Origin: Vulcanimicrobiia bacterium
Lineage (GTDB): Bacteria > Eremiobacterota > Eremiobacteria > Baltobacterales > Baltobacteraceae
Assembly: GCA_024281135.1 (NCBI GenBank)
Contig: JAMXLG010000187.1
Coordinates: forward strand, 1-8,011
DNA: 8,011 nt
Direction: 5' to 3'
Shown here: in pieces, positions 1 through 7,700 of the stretch
Layout of the letters: the number at the start of each line of letters is the position of its first letter
Position numbering within the stretch: position 1 is the first letter of the stretch
Notes under the pieces: generated by a model
What the model was told of the DNA's origin: nothing
The model's database searches: none
The model's input: the letters and a program-made list of their open reading frames with translations, nothing else
Translations under genes and position numbers: made by a program

Positions 1-630
1 GGCAACAACCTCACGATGGTTGCGACCGACGGCTACCGCCTCGCGAAGTACCAAACGACGCTCGACGACGGCATCACCGGCGCCGAGAAGTACATCGTTC
101 CGTCGCGGGCACTCAACGAAGCCGCGCGCAACCTGAGCGGCGGCGATCAAATCGCCGTCAGCGCGCTCGGAGCCCAGAGCAACCAGCTCCAGATGACGGC
201 CGGCGACGTATCGATCACGGTCCGCCTGGTCGACGGCCAGTATCCGAATTACCAACAGGTCATCCCGGCAAAATTCGATCGCAGCGTCACGGTCAACACG
301 CAGGCGCTCATCGGCAGCCTCAAACGCGCTGAACTCGTCGCCGGCGACCGCGCTAGCATGGTGAAGCTCTCGGTAGCGAATCAAACCCTGATTGTGACCG
401 CAAGCTCCGACGTCTCCGGCAACGCCTACGAAGAAATCGAAGTCGAACAAACCGGCGACGATCTTTCGATCGCCTTCAACGCGCGCTATCTCGTCGAGAT
501 TTTAAACCACATCAAGAGCGCGCAGACGGTCATCGAATTCCTTGGCCCACTCTCACCCGCCGCGATTCGTCCCGTCGAACCCCCGGAAGGCGCGCAACAA
601 CTCTACGTCCTGATGCCGCTACGTCAGTAG
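1..630 (+). CDS. dnaN: DNA polymerase III sliding clamp beta subunit, C-terminal part (5' truncated by window edge)
   Basis: This is the ring-shaped processivity clamp that tethers DNA polymerase III and other DNA-handling proteins to DNA. The frame is open from base 1 and ends at TAG 628-630, giving 209 residues; full-length clamps have about 365-380, so roughly the first 160-170 residues lie to the left. Visible family motifs are the ATDGYRLA segment at the very start (domain 2), VPSRALNEAARNL, VDGQYPNYQQVIP (domain 2/3 boundary), a domain 3 stretch ending in FNARYLVEIL, LSPAAIRP, and the C-terminal YVLMPLRQ, matching the family's usual YV(I/V)MP(M/L)R ending. These last residues line the hydrophobic pocket that binds clamp-binding peptides. 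The internal ATG at 16 lies inside conserved sequence and is not the true start. recF follows after 82 nt that are filled by a palindromic repeat. Confidence 0.97.
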   Translation, partial: GNNLTMVATDGYRLAKYQTTLDDGITGAEKYIVPSRALNEAARNLSGGDQIAVSALGAQSNQLQMTAGDVSITVRLVDGQYPNYQQVIPAKFDRSVTVNTQALIGSLKRAELVAGDRASMVKLSVANQTLIVTASSDVSGNAYEEIEVEQTGDDLSIAFNARYLVEILNHIKSAQTVIEFLGPLSPAAIRPVEPPEGAQQLYVLMPLRQ

Positions 631-642
631 CGGCGCCCACTG

Positions 643-704
643 CGTGTCATCCTGAGCTTTGCGTGTCATCCTGAGCTTGTCGAAGGATAGAACAGGGTGA
701 CACG
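643..704 (+). repeat. Dispersed palindromic repeat, locus 1 (half copy plus full copy) between dnaN and recF
   Basis: The core GTCATCCTGAGCTTG + TCGAAGGAT lies at 665-688. A left arm CGTGTCATCCTG (662-673) is matched by a right arm CAGGGTGACACG (693-704), complementary at 11 of 12 positions, the twelfth being a possible G-U pair in RNA. The 19-nt interior holds the rest of the core. Within the core, ATCCT (668-672) can also pair with AGGAT (684-688). An identical second left arm sits 19 bp upstream at 643-654, continued by AGCTT. The right arm supplies an in-frame TGA (698-700) ahead of recF and ends 8 nt before the recF GTG. The core is nearly identical to the copies after gyrB and inside recF. 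From memory, this core is a common dispersed repeat in many bacterial genomes; its exact family name is not known to me. Confidence 0.85.
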
Positions 705-712
705 GTAGGGTC

Positions 713-1837
713 GTGCAGCTGACGCGCGTGCGGCTTTCGAATTTTCGCAACTACTCGGAGCTCGATCTTGATCCGGCGCCCGGGTTGAATGTGTTTGTCG
801 GGCAGAATGCGCAAGGGAAGAGTAACCTTCTCGAAGCGATCGCAATGCTCGGCACCGGGAAATCATTTCGTACAAATCGCGACGGGGATCTCGTACACGA
901 AGGATTGGAGCTTGCTGTCGTTGCCGGCGACGCGAAGATTCGCGCTGGTATCATCCACCTTGGCTGCAACATCGCAAAAACTGTCCGCTCGACGCGCAAA
1001 CAATACACCATCAACGGACAAGGCGTGCGATACGCGCGTTTTCTCGGCAGCATTCGCGTCGTTACGTTTGTCCCCGCCGATTTACAACTCGTCGGCGGTC
1101 CGCCGTCGCTGCGCCGCGCGTTGATCAATATCGCGCTCGCGCAGGAAGATCGTCAGTATTACCATGAGCTCGCGCGGTACCAGAAGGCGTTGCAACAGAA
1201 GTCAGCGATGCTTCGTGGCAACGTAACCTTCGATCCGGAATTGGTCGCGATTTACGACAACACGCTTGTCGAATCAGGAACGTACTTGATGCTCGCGCGC
1301 AATCACTTCATCACGGAACTTGCACGCGAGGCAGAACGGACGCATGCGCAGTGGACAAAAGACACGGAGCAACTCCGCGTCACTTACGCACCGAACGTTC
1401 CGTTCGAAGCACCGACCGGCGACGCGGCGAGCGGTGCCCTCGAGCGGCGGTTCAAAGCGGTCGCGGAGCAAGAGCGGTTGCGGAAGATGGCGCTTGCCGG
1501 GCCGCACCGGGATGATCTCGCACTCGAGCTCGATGGGCACTCTCTGTCAGCGTATGGGTCACAAGGACAGCAACGGACGGCGGTACTCGCGCTCAAGGTT
1601 GCCGAATATAGTGTGATGCGCGATCGCGCCAATGAAGCGCCGTTATTACTGCTTGACGACGTGCTCTCGGAACTTGACCAAGAGCGCGCCGCGGCGTTTC
1701 TTGCGGGCGTGGGCGCCCTTCGACAAGCTCAAGATGACACGGTGCAGGCCTTTGTCACGGCGACGCATTTGCCGCCGGGACTCCCCGAGAACGCGCGCGT
1801 TTATTCCATCGAGCGAGCGGCGGTGACGCGGTGCTGA
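713..1837 (+). CDS. recF: RecF, DNA gap-repair ATPase (RecA loading)
   Basis: RecF is an SMC/ABC-like ATPase that, with RecO and RecR, helps load RecA at single-strand gaps behind stalled forks. The 374-residue product is the usual family size. The GTG start gives MQLTRVRLSNFRNY, matching the family N-terminus (E. coli-type SLTRLxIxDFRN), and an in-frame TGA at 698-700 rules out a longer form; GGTAGGG (704-710) is a close-spaced possible ribosome-binding site. Motifs: Walker A GQNAQGKS (30-37), the RecF hallmark GPHRDDL (263-269), signature YGSQGQQRT (281-289), Walker B LLLLDD (311-316), D-loop SELD (319-322), and the FVTAT strand (347-351). Between D-loop and FVTAT lies LRQAQDD (336-342), encoded by a copy of the dispersed repeat and apparently extra relative to RecF of B. 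subtilis and E. coli as I recall them. The stop overlaps the next gene by 7 nt. All ATPase motifs are intact, so it is probably functional. Confidence 0.97.
   Translation: MQLTRVRLSNFRNYSELDLDPAPGLNVFVGQNAQGKSNLLEAIAMLGTGKSFRTNRDGDLVHEGLELAVVAGDAKIRAGIIHLGCNIAKTVRSTRKQYTINGQGVRYARFLGSIRVVTFVPADLQLVGGPPSLRRALINIALAQEDRQYYHELARYQKALQQKSAMLRGNVTFDPELVAIYDNTLVESGTYLMLARNHFITELAREAERTHAQWTKDTEQLRVTYAPNVPFEAPTGDAASGALERRFKAVAEQERLRKMALAGPHRDDLALELDGHSLSAYGSQGQQRTAVLALKVAEYSVMRDRANEAPLLLLDDVLSELDQERAAAFLAGVGALRQAQDDTVQAFVTATHLPPGLPENARVYSIERAAVTRC
1717..1740 (-). repeat. Dispersed repeat copy in reverse orientation inside the recF coding sequence
   Basis: On the - strand these 24 bases read GTGTCATCTTGAGCTTG + TCGAAGG, one mismatch (C to T) from the intergenic copies. 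On the + strand the bases fall into recF codons 335-343 as A-L-R-Q-A-Q-D-D-T without breaking the frame. Only the core is present; the right arm seen at the dnaN-recF copy is missing. In the other two + frames the unmutated core would read FDKLRMT, or PSTSSG followed by a stop, so only some insertion phases are tolerated in a gene. Confidence 0.8.
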
Positions 1838-2676
1838 AGCTCGGGGCAGCACTCGGCAGTTGGAGTCCAGGCCAAAGCGGCGCAGCGCAAGCAACCGACC
1901 CATTGGTGCTTCTCGGCGCGGCGTGGTCCGAGATTGTAGGCGAGGCCATTGCACTCAAGTCGCATCCGAGCAAGATCGAAGGCGACACGCTCATCATTAA
2001 AACCGCCGGTAGCGGCTGGAGCCATGCGCTGAGTTGCGAGTCGATGCAGATCGTCGCCGCGATTCGTTCGCGGCTGCCCAAAGCCGGGATCGAGAAGCTG
2101 CGTTTTCGCGTTGGCACGATCGCTGCGCCCGGCAGCCTTTCGGCCTCAAAACGTGTTATAGGGAAGGCAGCGTCGCGCGACACGCGCACGCCGCCCGCTG
2201 ATGCCCACGAGGCGCTTGCGCGGCTGCGGAGCGACGTCGAGGGCGCGGAGCGGGCGAAACGGGCCCGTGGGTGGAAAGAATGCGCGGGCTGCACCGCCTT
2301 GATCGCGCCTGAATCCGGCCCGTTCTGCGTCACGTGCGAGATCGCACGGAACGACGAACGGGAACGTCTCGTGTCGCGGCTTCTCTTCGAAGCCCCGTGG
2401 CTCGGGTTTGCCGGAACCTCCAGCTTGGTCGAGGGCCTGACTCATGACGAGTACGAGGGCATCCGCCATCGCCTGTTGGTGCGATGGTGGGAACGGCTCT
2501 CGCGCGCGCGTCTGGCCGGGAAGCTTTCACGCGATGGATCGGAACGGTTGATCGCGAGTTCATACGTCTTGCTGAAGAGCGAACTCGCCCCCGAACGGAT
2601 CGGTCCCGCGACGGTGCGCAACGTGCTCGGCGACGAGCTGCACGATTTAATTTACGGAACGGAACGACAAGAGTAG
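1831..2676 (+). CDS. dciA: DciA-like DUF721 protein with C-terminal zinc ribbon and helical extension
   Basis: The N-terminal part matches the DUF721/DciA family: DPLVLLGAAWSEIVGEAIALKSHPSKIEGDTLIIKT and onwards, with the conserved W..IVG, the H-P, the G..L.I strand, a W (63) and the IEKLRFRVG strand at about 88-96. DciA is the ancestral factor that helps load or recruit the replicative helicase DnaB in bacteria lacking DnaC/DnaI-type loaders. At 281 residues it is much longer than the usual 100-190. After a basic, charged linker it has a zinc-ribbon-like C151-x2-C154-x11-C166-x2-C169, then a helix-prone, Arg-rich C-terminal region (170-281) that I do not recognise. The GTG start overlaps recF by 7 nt and has no clear ribosome-binding site, pointing to translational coupling. 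gyrB starts 2 nt after its stop. The DUF721 call is good; the helicase-loader role is inferred from family and position. Confidence 0.85.
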   Translation: MLKLGAALGSWSPGQSGAAQATDPLVLLGAAWSEIVGEAIALKSHPSKIEGDTLIIKTAGSGWSHALSCESMQIVAAIRSRLPKAGIEKLRFRVGTIAAPGSLSASKRVIGKAASRDTRTPPADAHEALARLRSDVEGAERAKRARGWKECAGCTALIAPESGPFCVTCEIARNDERERLVSRLLFEAPWLGFAGTSSLVEGLTHDEYEGIRHRLLVRWWERLSRARLAGKLSRDGSERLIASSYVLLKSELAPERIGPATVRNVLGDELHDLIYGTERQE

Positions 2677-2678
2677 TA

Positions 2679-4577
2679 ATGTCAAGCGGTTATAGCGGCG
2701 AACACATCGAGGTCCTCAAGGGTCTCGAAGCGGTTCGCAAACGCCCCGGCATGTATGTCGGGAACACGGCGGAGCGCGGGTTGCATCAGCTCGTGTACGA
2801 AGCGGTCGACAACGGCGTCGACGAAGCGCTCGCGGGCTACGCGAAAACCCTGAACGTAACGATTTATAAGGACGGCTCGTGTTCCGTTGAAGATGACGGC
2901 CGCGGCATTCCCGTCGACATCCATGCAGAAGAGAAGTTGCCGGCCGTCGAGGTCGTCATGACGATTCTGCACGCCGGCGGTAAGTTCGGTAAAGGCGGCT
3001 ACAAAGTTTCGGGCGGCCTGCACGGCGTCGGTATTTCCGTCGTCAACGCACTCTCGGAGTGGATGATCACGCGCATCAAGCGAGACGGCTACGTCTATGA
3101 GATGAAGTTCGAGCGCGGCATCACCGTGCAGAAGCTCAAGAAGATCGGAAAGACCGACGAAACCGGCACGTTCCAATGGTGGAAGCCGGATCCCGAGGTG
3201 TTCGAAACGCTTGAGCTGCACTGGGATATTTTGCAGAAGCGTCTGCGTGAACTCGCCTTTTTGAATCGCGGACTTTCGATTACGCTGCGCGACGAACGTC
3301 CCGAACAGGTGCGCGAGCGCACGTACAAATTCGACGGCGGCATCATGTCGTTCGTCGAATACTTGAACGAGAAGAAAGATCCGCTCCATCCGATCATCAC
3401 GACGCACGCGGAACGCGACAACGTCGACGTTGAAGTGGCGATGCAGTACACGGATACGTATAGCGAGCAGATCTTCAGTTACGCGAACAACATCAACACG
3501 ATCGAAGGCGGCATGCATCTGCAAGGCTTCCGCCAAGCCGTGACGCAAGCCGTGAACAGCTATGCCAAGAAAAAAGGCATGCTCAAAGAGTCCGACGGCT
3601 CGCTCTCGACCGACGATATCATGGAAGGTTTGACGGCCGTCATTTCCGTCAAACTGCAAGAGCCGCAATTCGAAGGCCAAACGAAAACGAAGCTCGGCAA
3701 CGCGAAGGTGCGCAGCATCGTCTACGGTCTGGTGAACGAGCGTCTCGATTTCTTCTTCGAGGAAAATCCGAAGCAGGCGCGCGTCATCATCGACAAGTGC
3801 ATGCAGGCGCAACGCGCTCGCGAAGCGGCGAAGAAAGCTCGCGATCTATCGCGTCGCAAGAATGCGCTGGAAGGGTCGGGTCTTCCCGGCAAGCTCGTTG
3901 ACTGCAAGAACACCAACCCTGCGGAGAGCGAAATCTTCTTGGTCGAAGGCGACTCGGCCGGCGGTACCGCTAAGGGTGGCCGCGATCCGAACTCGCAAGC
4001 GATTCTTCCGTTGCGCGGCAAGATTCTCAATGTGGAAAAAGCGCGCCTCGATAAGGTGCTCTCGAACGAAGAGATTCGGACGATGATCACCGCGTTCGGC
4101 ACGGGCTTCGGCGATGAGTTCGATGTGAGCAAGCTACGCTATCACAAGATCATCATCATGACCGACGCCGATGTCGACGGATCGCACATCCGCACGCTGT
4201 TGCTGACGTTTTTCTATCGCCAAATGAAGCCGCTAGTGGAAGAGGGACACGTCTATATCGCGCAGCCGCCGCTCTACGGCGTGAAGAAGGGCAAGAAGCA
4301 GTGGTGGGCGTTCAGCGACGCCGATCTCAAGTCGATCGTCGGTGACGCCGAGCTCAAAGACTTCCAAATTCAACAGTACAAGGGCTTGGGTGAAATGGAC
4401 GCCGACCAGCTCGCGGAGACGACGATGGAAGTCGGAAACCGCCGCCTGAAGCAAATCACCGTCGAAGACGCGGTCGAAGCCGAGCAGATCTTCACGGATC
4501 TGATGGGCGACAAAGTCGAACCCCGCAAGCAATACATCTTCGACTACGCCAAATCAGTAAAGAACCTCGACCTCTAA
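2679..4577 (+). CDS. gyrB: DNA gyrase subunit B
   Basis: GyrB is the ATPase and TOPRIM subunit of gyrase, which introduces negative supercoils ahead of forks as a GyrA2GyrB2 complex. The ATG at 2679 gives a 632-residue protein starting [20 protein letters not shown], the normal short-form length (B. subtilis-like, without the long E. coli insertion). GHKL ATPase motifs: E41 and N45 in [18 protein letters not shown] (72-78), GGLHGVG (112-118), TGT (162-164), and the transducer Q334/K336 in [15 protein letters not shown]423 in LVEGDSAGG and D496/D498/D500 in [10 protein letters not shown]. The C-terminal part has [10 protein letters not shown] and [25 protein letters not shown] favours GyrB over ParE. 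AAGAG at 2669-2673 is a modest ribosome-binding site. The frame stays open to about 2484, but that stretch lies inside dciA and lacks family sequence. Followed by a repeat and a terminator. Confidence 0.98.
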   Translation: MSSGYSGEHIEVLKGLEAVRKRPGMYVGNTAERGLHQLVYEAVDNGVDEALAGYAKTLNVTIYKDGSCSVEDDGRGIPVDIHAEEKLPAVEVVMTILHAGGKFGKGGYKVSGGLHGVGISVVNALSEWMITRIKRDGYVYEMKFERGITVQKLKKIGKTDETGTFQWWKPDPEVFETLELHWDILQKRLRELAFLNRGLSITLRDERPEQVRERTYKFDGGIMSFVEYLNEKKDPLHPIITTHAERDNVDVEVAMQYTDTYSEQIFSYANNINTIEGGMHLQGFRQAVTQAVNSYAKKKGMLKESDGSLSTDDIMEGLTAVISVKLQEPQFEGQTKTKLGNAKVRSIVYGLVNERLDFFFEENPKQARVIIDKCMQAQRAREAAKKARDLSRRKNALEGSGLPGKLVDCKNTNPAESEIFLVEGDSAGGTAKGGRDPNSQAILPLRGKILNVEKARLDKVLSNEEIRTMITAFGTGFGDEFDVSKLRYHKIIIMTDADVDGSHIRTLLLTFFYRQMKPLVEEGHVYIAQPPLYGVKKGKKQWWAFSDADLKSIVGDAELKDFQIQQYKGLGEMDADQLAETTMEVGNRRLKQITVEDAVEAEQIFTDLMGDKVEPRKQYIFDYAKSVKNLDL

Positions 4578-4583
4578 CCCCCC

Positions 4584-4628
4584 GCGTCATCCTGAGCTTG
4601 CGGTGTCATCCTGAGCTTGTCGAAGGAT
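4584..4628 (+). repeat. Dispersed palindromic repeat, locus 2 (half copy plus full core) after gyrB
   Basis: The full core GTCATCCTGAGCTTG + TCGAAGGAT is at 4605-4628, identical to the core between dnaN and recF. A half copy (GTCATCCTGAGCTTG, 4586-4600) precedes it with the same 19-bp period as at the dnaN-recF locus. ATCCT (4608-4612) can pair with AGGAT (4624-4628). The right arm (CAGGGTGACACG at locus 1) is absent here; instead the sequence runs into the terminator hairpin 10 nt later. The repeat begins 6 nt after the gyrB stop codon. Confidence 0.85.
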
Positions 4629-4638
4629 GCCTGGATTC

Positions 4639-4673
4639 AAAAGCCCGCCGAAACATCTCGGCGGGCTTTTTTT
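4639..4673 (+). terminator. Strong intrinsic terminator after gyrB
   Basis: A perfect 13-bp stem pairs 4639-4651 (AAAAGCCCGCCGA) with 4658-4670 around a 6-nt loop AACATC, and a run of seven T residues spans 4667-4673. The GC-rich stem centre followed by the T tract is the canonical Rho-independent form on the + strand. The A run before the stem also gives a weaker terminator shape on the - strand, but no convergent gene needs it here. It likely ends the dnaN-recF-dciA-gyrB transcript and separates it from the AsmA-like gene. Confidence 0.93.
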
Positions 4674-4693
4674 GATGCGGTCGCTCGACACGG

Positions 4694-4709
4694 GGGATAG
4701 AATGACACG
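4694..4709 (+). repeat. Possible remnant of the right half of the dispersed repeat
   Basis: GGATAGAA followed directly by TGACACG (4695-4709) matches the right half of the dnaN-recF copy, which reads GGATAGAA, then CAGGG, then TGACACG. The match is 15 bases with a 5-base gap. It lies on the far side of the terminator from the left half after gyrB, as if the element was split or two fragments remain. The match is short and may be chance. Confidence 0.35.
4698..4703 (+). promoter_or_regulatory. Candidate -10 element for the AsmA-like gene
   Basis: TAGAAT differs at one position from the TATAAT consensus and ends 24 nt before the ATG at 4728, which would give a short 5' leader. A new promoter is expected because the preceding transcript is terminated at 4673. 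The -35 is poor: TTGATG at 4672-4677 is 20 bp away, longer than ideal. The hexamer also lies inside the possible repeat remnant, so this is a weak call. Confidence 0.2.
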
Positions 4710-4727
4710 CCGAAGCGTTCCGGGTAT

Positions 4728-7700
4728 ATGGCTGTCGTGCGCAAGCGAGCGGTTCTCGTTGCCTTGGCCGTACTAGTCGTCCTTGTGGGCGTGCTTTTCG
4801 TGCGCCGGCAGGACGTGATGGCAGCGCTGCTCCCGCGGGTCATGTCGCTTGCGACGGGCTACGACGTATCCATCGGCGATCAGCACATCGGTAAGTCGCA
4901 CGCCACCTTTCTCCAAGTGCACGTCAGCCGGAATGGTGAACCTGTCCTCGACGCGGCTCAAGTCGAGGTGGCGTACTCGTTGCGCGACTTGCTGCCCGGC
5001 AGCAAACATCGCTTCGGCGTCACGGGGATTTACATCGATCACCCGACGTTGACGCTCGTCCGCCACAAGGACGGCAGTTACAACATCGTGATCCCGCAAG
5101 CGCAGAATCCGACGATCACCGAACCCCAATGGCCGAATAACGTGCCGCTTGCGATGAACGTGCGCATTCGCGATGGATCGGGTGTCGTACGAGCACCATA
5201 CACCGTTGATCCCGACTCGCGTACGCTAGAAGTAACCGGCATCACTCTCGATGCGGATATTCACAGCACGACGCGAACGCACTACGTGTTGCGCGGCGCG
5301 TTCGTCGAACATGCACTCGAGCCGTTTCAGTTAGTCGGCACGGTCGACCTGATTCGAGGGTTCGCGCTGCATCACGCGTATGCAAAAGCGATTCCGATGC
5401 GCGCGATTGGAAATTACTTCATCGATTCGGACGCTGCGCGGCTACTGGCTGGTACGGCAACCGATCTCGAATTCAGGATGTACTCACTCAATGTTGTGCC
5501 GGATCAACCGATCGACTACCACCTCTCCGGCGCAATCGACGTCGCCGACATTCAAATGCAAGTCGTCGGTCTCGCGATGCCCCTACGGCATATCTCCGGC
5601 CGTCTGCAGATGGTTGATGATACGTTTTTCTTCAACCGACTCGGCGCAGAGATTTCCGGCACGCCGGTTGCCGTGAGCGGCGGCATCTATAACTTTGCGG
5701 CGCCGCAATATCGCCTCGGCATCGACGCGCACGGGAATCTGCAGACGTTGCGTCATCTCTTCCCATTCACCGAGGACCAACCCATTGCGGGCAATGCTCA
5801 CCTGCAAATAGAGGTGCAAGGCGATCTCGGTTCGCCCGTCGTGCTCGCGCGTATGGATGCGCCGAGCGCGGTATACAATACGCTGCCGATACGCGACATG
5901 CACGTCAAGATCGCGTATCAAAACAACAGCGTGATGCTTGCGCCGCTGGCAGCAACGGTGCATGGTGCGAAGGTTGCTATTCGGGGGATGATCGGCGTCG
6001 GGCAAACGACGCATACGGTAGCGATGCTGCACTTCTCCGGCCCGGCGCACACGCTGCCCTATTTCGGCGCACTGCTCGGCAGCGAAGGAATTGTCGGCGA
6101 CGTGCTGCTCGACGGATTGGACACCAGATTCCTCGCATACGGCGCGATGCAGTCGGTGCGCGGCATCGATCGCATGGCGGCGGTACTGCACCTCGATCGC
6201 CCCGGCATCATCGACGTGCAACCGTTCTGGATCAATACCCAACGCGGACAATTTGCGGCCGCGTATCATTTGAACCGCCAGACGAATAAGAGCGCGTTTT
6301 GGATGAATGCGCGGCGCCTCTCATTGAACGAGCCGATACAGGCCGGCGCGTTTGGTGACCTATTGCCCGATATCCCCGCGTTCAACGGAATGGTCGATGA
6401 CATGTCGCTTATGGGTGGCGGCCCGAGCGGTAACCACGCCCTCCTCGTCGGCGAGATGAACGGACACGGGCTGCACATCGCGGGCGTCGGCATCGACCGC
6501 GTGCACGCGCTATTCAGCGGAACGATTGCGGATGCAGCGATCGAGCCGTTGAACGCGAGCGGCCCCTGGGGAACGATCAACGGCGACGGTGCGCTTTCTT
6601 TGAGCGCGATCGCAGTCCGCGGAATGTATCACGGAACGCTGCAAGGGCTGCGTCCGTTCTTGCTGGATCCCACTGCGAGCGGCAACGTCGATGGTCCGGC
6701 CGCAATTGCCATTGCGGGCGGGCGCATCACCGTTCAAGCCGATGATCTCCGGTTGCGCAATGCGCAATATCACGGGCTTCCGCTTCAAGCGGTGCGCGGC
6801 ACGCTAGCAGTGGACAACCACGGAGTCCTCAACGTTCTCTCGACGCACGCGACGATCGCGGGCGGTGACATCGTTGCGGCCGGACGTTTCGATCGCGCCC
6901 ACGGCATCGAGCTCGTTGCCACTCGTACGCGCGGCAGCGACTTGCGCGGACTGGGACTTCCGCTCGATTCAGGCTTTGTGAGTGCGAGCGGGAGTCTGAA
7001 ACAAGGTCTAAATATCCCCTCGTTCAACGGCGGCGTCGCAATCGCGCAAGGCAAAATGCAGCAGTTCGACATCGACGGAACCGCGCTCATCGCGCTGCAT
7101 AACGATTCGGTGCGCATGGATCACGTCGTCGGCGCGCTCAACGGAATGCCGACGATCGCGTCGGGCGATCTCTCGCAGCTCAGCTCGGGCGCCCCGGCAT
7201 ACGCGATTCATGCCGACGTTCCGGCCGCCGAGATCGGAAGCGTCATTCACATGCTCGCACTTCCGTCGATCGTGCCGTTTGACGGTACGTATAGCGCATC
7301 GGTCGACATTGGCGGACGTGGACTGTATCCGACTATTACCGGTCCGGTTGCAGTTGGTGCCGCTTCGGTGAACGGATTGTACTTCACGGATGCAAGCGCA
7401 TCGATCAACGCGAGTCGCAGCGGGGCGCGTGCGCGACGCGGTTCGGTGCAAGTAGCTTCCACGCACATTACGTTTGCGGCTGCGCAAAACGCGACGATCA
7501 CGGGCCTTGCGGAGAATGCGCCCATTACCGGCGTGCACGTGCGCGCGCCGTATGCGCACTTGGAAGACTTCAATAATTTCTTCGATACGGGCGACACGCT
7601 CGCCGGCTCGGGTCCGGTTCGATTCGATCTGGTTTCACAGAAACACCGGATCAACAGCAACGGCAATATCGACGTTGCGGGTTTGCGCTATCGTAACTTT

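Noticed and set aside
632..640. GGCGCCCAC beside the dnaN-recF repeat and, in reverse complement, at 1709-1717 beside the recF-internal repeat as a possible insertion target
   Set aside because: It flanks opposite ends of the repeat core at the two loci and is absent at the gyrB copy; a GC-rich 9-mer shared by chance is the simpler explanation.
631..712. DnaA boxes or an origin in the intergenic gaps (also 4578-4727)
   Set aside because: No TTATCCACA-like nonamers or AT-rich unwinding stretch was seen in either gap; the origin is more likely next to dnaA to the left of the window.
666..875. 69-codon - strand frame across the repeat and recF start
   Set aside because: Its end reads YPSTSSG, which is simply the translation of the repeat core; the rest is antisense to recF.
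2484..2678. 65-codon N-terminal extension of gyrB
   Set aside because: The extension overlaps the end of dciA, is Arg-rich without gyrase similarity, and the ATG at 2679 places the family N-terminus at the normal position.
3150..3191. Gyr[13 protein letters not shown] segment in place of the more usual TGTxVxFxPDPE
   Set aside because: The ATP-site TGT and the following PDPE are intact and this strand varies among families; not evidence of altered function.
2682..3812. Long open frame (376 codons) on the - strand opposite gyrB
   Set aside because: It lies fully antisense to a clearly conserved gyrB and has a skewed composition rich in H, R, V and L, typical of the mirror of GC-rich codons; no recognisable domain.
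5583..6269. 228-codon - strand frame, with further - strand frames at 7008-7559 and 7247-7666, opposite the AsmA-like gene
   Set aside because: They are Arg/His-rich mirror frames of a continuous + strand coding sequence that has a membrane anchor and regular beta units.
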